Source: Opisthorchis felineus
Taxonomy: Eukaryota > Platyhelminthes > Trematoda > Opisthorchiida > Opisthorchiidae
Assembly (NCBI GenBank): GCA_004794785.1
Contig: SJOL01006476.1
Span: 737,434 to 801,433, forward strand
Reading direction: 5' to 3'
DNA length: 64,000 bases
The notes under the pieces were generated by a model. It searched no databases and was not told the origin of the DNA. It was given only the letters and a program-made list of their open reading frames with translations. Of this stretch, positions 61,750-64,000 are shown in pieces. Position 1 is the first letter of the stretch, and each line of letters opens with the position of its first letter. The position numbers and the translations under genes are program-made.

Positions 61750-62040
61750 AAACCTCTCATTTCCAATAAACTTCAACTGCAATTTCTTGATTGTCGTTCT
61801 CATTGAAACATAAGACGGCCTTTGTGCAAAACATGCAGTTGAAGAGTATTGGAAACAAGAGATTCAGAGCATATTAGCTGAGTCTCCCGTTACTGTCAAG
61901 TTAATGTGCAAGTGAGAGCGTAACTCACACCACGCACAAAATGATTTCCATTTGAAAACGGGGTTGACGAAAGCTCGGAGACAGCCTAACTGATAAACCT
62001 AAGGAAGTGCGAAACTCATAGTGAGGTGTCAATGAGTTCT
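61750..62040. repeat. Family A repeat, palindromic copy with degraded hammerhead
   Basis: A short minus-oriented arm (CAGCTAAACCTCTCATTTCC) turns into a plus-oriented module with the inverse arm (GAGATTCAGAGCATATTAGC) and a ribozyme relic: core CTGATAA (61990-61996) and GAAA (62011-62014), stems I-III mostly broken. Confidence 0.7.
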
Positions 62041-62274
62041 CAGAGGCCTTACAAGATCAATGACGGACCTCTTCTTTGAGGCTTTTATGCATTTCCCATT
62101 CTTATAAAAACATAGCTTGGTGTTATTTTGTCGAGCTTCAGTCACCCCGTATTGTGTGCCTAAATTTAATCAGCCAGACTCAAGAGTTTTTCTCCTCTAA
62201 TATTTCTGATTACATTCCCTTGAAAAGGCATTCTGAACGACAGCAACTGACCTATGCAAGTGAAGTTTCATCCT

Positions 62275-62465
62275 GCAGGTAGGGTCATGCTATGCTGGGA
62301 AGCCAAAAAAACTCTGCACCTGTTCCTTTGCCATATGCAGTCGACTGTTTTTTGGAGGAATCGATTACTGCTAGAATTCTGGCGATGCATGGCTGACCAA
62401 CAGTGTTAATGACCTACGGTTAGATAGGATAGAGTCCCACTCAGCTCTCCGTAACACCGATCGTG
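62275..62465 (-). mobile_element. Family B SINE, very decayed copy
   Basis: The tail (GGCTTCCCAGCATAGCATGACC on the minus strand), a GGAACAGGTGCAGAG remnant of the ribozyme 3' half and a leader-like AGTGGGACTCTATCC are recognisable in family order; the middle is not. Confidence 0.5.
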
Positions 62466-64000
62466 GCGCGCGCATCTGTTTGGCCAGCTCGTATCATAGA
62501 CAAAAAGAGTGTAAAGTGTTTCTCAATTTTTAGTCTCGACTGAGTTTGAGGATCAAAGTTCACTTGAGCTAGCAAAATCACCTCAACTGCTACGAACTCG
62601 TTGGCTGTTACGCAAATGATGTCTTCCTCACGGTTTCTCATGATATTCTACGGAATATGCTGATCCGCTAGCAGATCAATTGGATTAATCGGGCTTTCTT
62701 TTGTTTTAGTGGAAATGTGCTGGCCAGGTGTGAAAAGGAAACATTTTTTCAAGACGCATAACGCGTAATGACAGAAGTAGTATAGTGTGGGATGTCAGGA
62801 AGCCGGCGGCATTCAACGTTCGCGAGGATTTAGTGTCGGCATACGCCGGTTCTGAAATGTGCAGATATGGAAGTTGATATTATTGGAACCACAAGGCACA
62901 CAAAGCACACATTCGCACAGGATGGATGATGCATGACAGAAGGCTGGAGCGAAGCAACAACGTGCGTGTATTGAAACCGATACTACAGAGGCAAGTCAAG
63001 TACAGAAACAGCAATACCACAAGGTCACTTAAAGGGGTGTACAATCGGTCTACTGTTTCTTGTCTGGAGCTCGTGGTGGCTCGTCTAGGGTACCTATAAT
63101 AGGGAGAAAGAGAGGTACACACATAAGGTCATACGATAAACATGTGTAAGCAGGAACAGTCAAGTTTCAATTGTGTTACAGTTGTGCAGTTTAAATTGCA
63201 TACCGAGTTGAAGTCTAGGTCACAAATCGTCGTATGCAACAGCGGAGTCTAGATTTTGGTGGAGCGCCTAAAGCAGGGAATCAGGTTGCACAGTTATCAA
63301 GTCTGATATCTCAGAAGTTACTTTAACCGTCGGGGATTCAATCCTGGAGGCCATTAGGTCAGAGTTCGCTCTTGTCCTCATGACAGAGTTATCCTCAAGT
63401 AAACGTCCGTTGGCGAACCGACAAACAAAATTATACTCAAGGCTTGGAAGTGTCACGGAGCTCGGACCACAAACTCTTCGATGTGTGCCGTTGTAAGTTC
63501 GACAAATATAAAACAGCTGAGGGTGTTCCAGGTACACAAGAGGAATAATTCCCGCGTAATCCGTCTTAGTAACAAGGATCTGCTCTACTGAATACCTCAC
63601 TCATATTCTACTTGCGGCATAATTTCGGTTGTCAAATACTGATATGGATTGAACATTACCATAGTTCCAACAAGAAAACAATGACGGACATTATTGTTTT
63701 CGGGATCTTTTCGTTAGGTCAGTAAATATCTAGAAGTTGAAATAGGGGTTAATAATGAAATCAACAGTCAAGATTGGTCACTAAATGAGAAAACGCGGAA
63801 ACACGGATGACAGTTCATCACCCATGTCTCAGCTAATTGGATGTTGTGAGGTGTTCTAAAGGGAAGCTTAGTGACTGGGTCTATCAATTCATGTCACATG
63901 ACCAAGACAGACGCAGGGCCCGTACGAATTGGTTTTCTTAGCACATTGCCGGATTTCGCAATGGTGTTGTGGCTGATTCGGCTGTAGTGAAACAAAGCTG
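62466..64000. other. Unassigned non-coding sequence to the window end
   Basis: A 110-codon minus-strand frame (63600 down to 63268) is the longest. It shows no domain and no strong splice pair. No repeat family copy was recognised. Confidence 0.45.

Noticed and set aside
61407..61766. 119-codon minus-strand frame
   Set aside because: Its start lies in the family A repeat, and no domain is recognisable.

Overview
This is eukaryotic DNA of the kind found in a parasitic flatworm, most likely a trematode. It is AT-leaning and almost wholly non-coding, with one gene split by a very large intron and dense, decayed transposable elements. The RTE-type LINE, the GIY-YIG Penelope-like element and several tRNA-headed SINE families match flatworm repeats known to me in general terms. 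The species was not determined.

The only convincing cellular gene is a class A (rhodopsin-like) neuropeptide-type G-protein-coupled receptor on the minus strand. Coding exon 1 (48775 down to 47942) carries transmembrane helices 1-5. Coding exon 2 (23972 down to 23589) carries helices 6-7 and the C-terminal tail. The 23,969-base intron has a GTAAGT donor, a polypyrimidine-CAG acceptor and phase 0, and the joined product is 405 residues.

The most unusual content is a set of hammerhead self-cleaving ribozymes spread over at least three element types. Family A is a modular repeat of about 300 bases, present as head-to-tail dimers (930-1385 and 56413-56810), as palindromes and as single fragments. 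Its best ribozyme is at 55778-55820 on the minus strand. Family B is a tRNA-headed SINE in about 15 copies, with a hammerhead just downstream of the B box; every copy here is mutated in the catalytic core or cleavage region, but together they define a clear consensus. The third is the Penelope-like element (53640-55690), with a minimal type I hammerhead at 55641-55684 after its GIY-YIG domain. A fourth, weaker candidate lies at 8528-8572.

Layout: 1-23 kb is intergenic, with families A, B and D and microsatellites. 23.6-48.8 kb is the receptor gene, its intron filled with families A, B and C and an RTE LINE fragment. 49-50 kb holds a head-to-head pair of family B copies. 51.7 kb has a tRNA-Thr-like relic. 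53.6-56.8 kb has the Penelope-like element followed by a family A cluster. 58.9-59.4 kb has a Ty3/gypsy integrase relic. 60.9-62.5 kb has decayed B and A copies. The remaining stretches show nothing I can assign.
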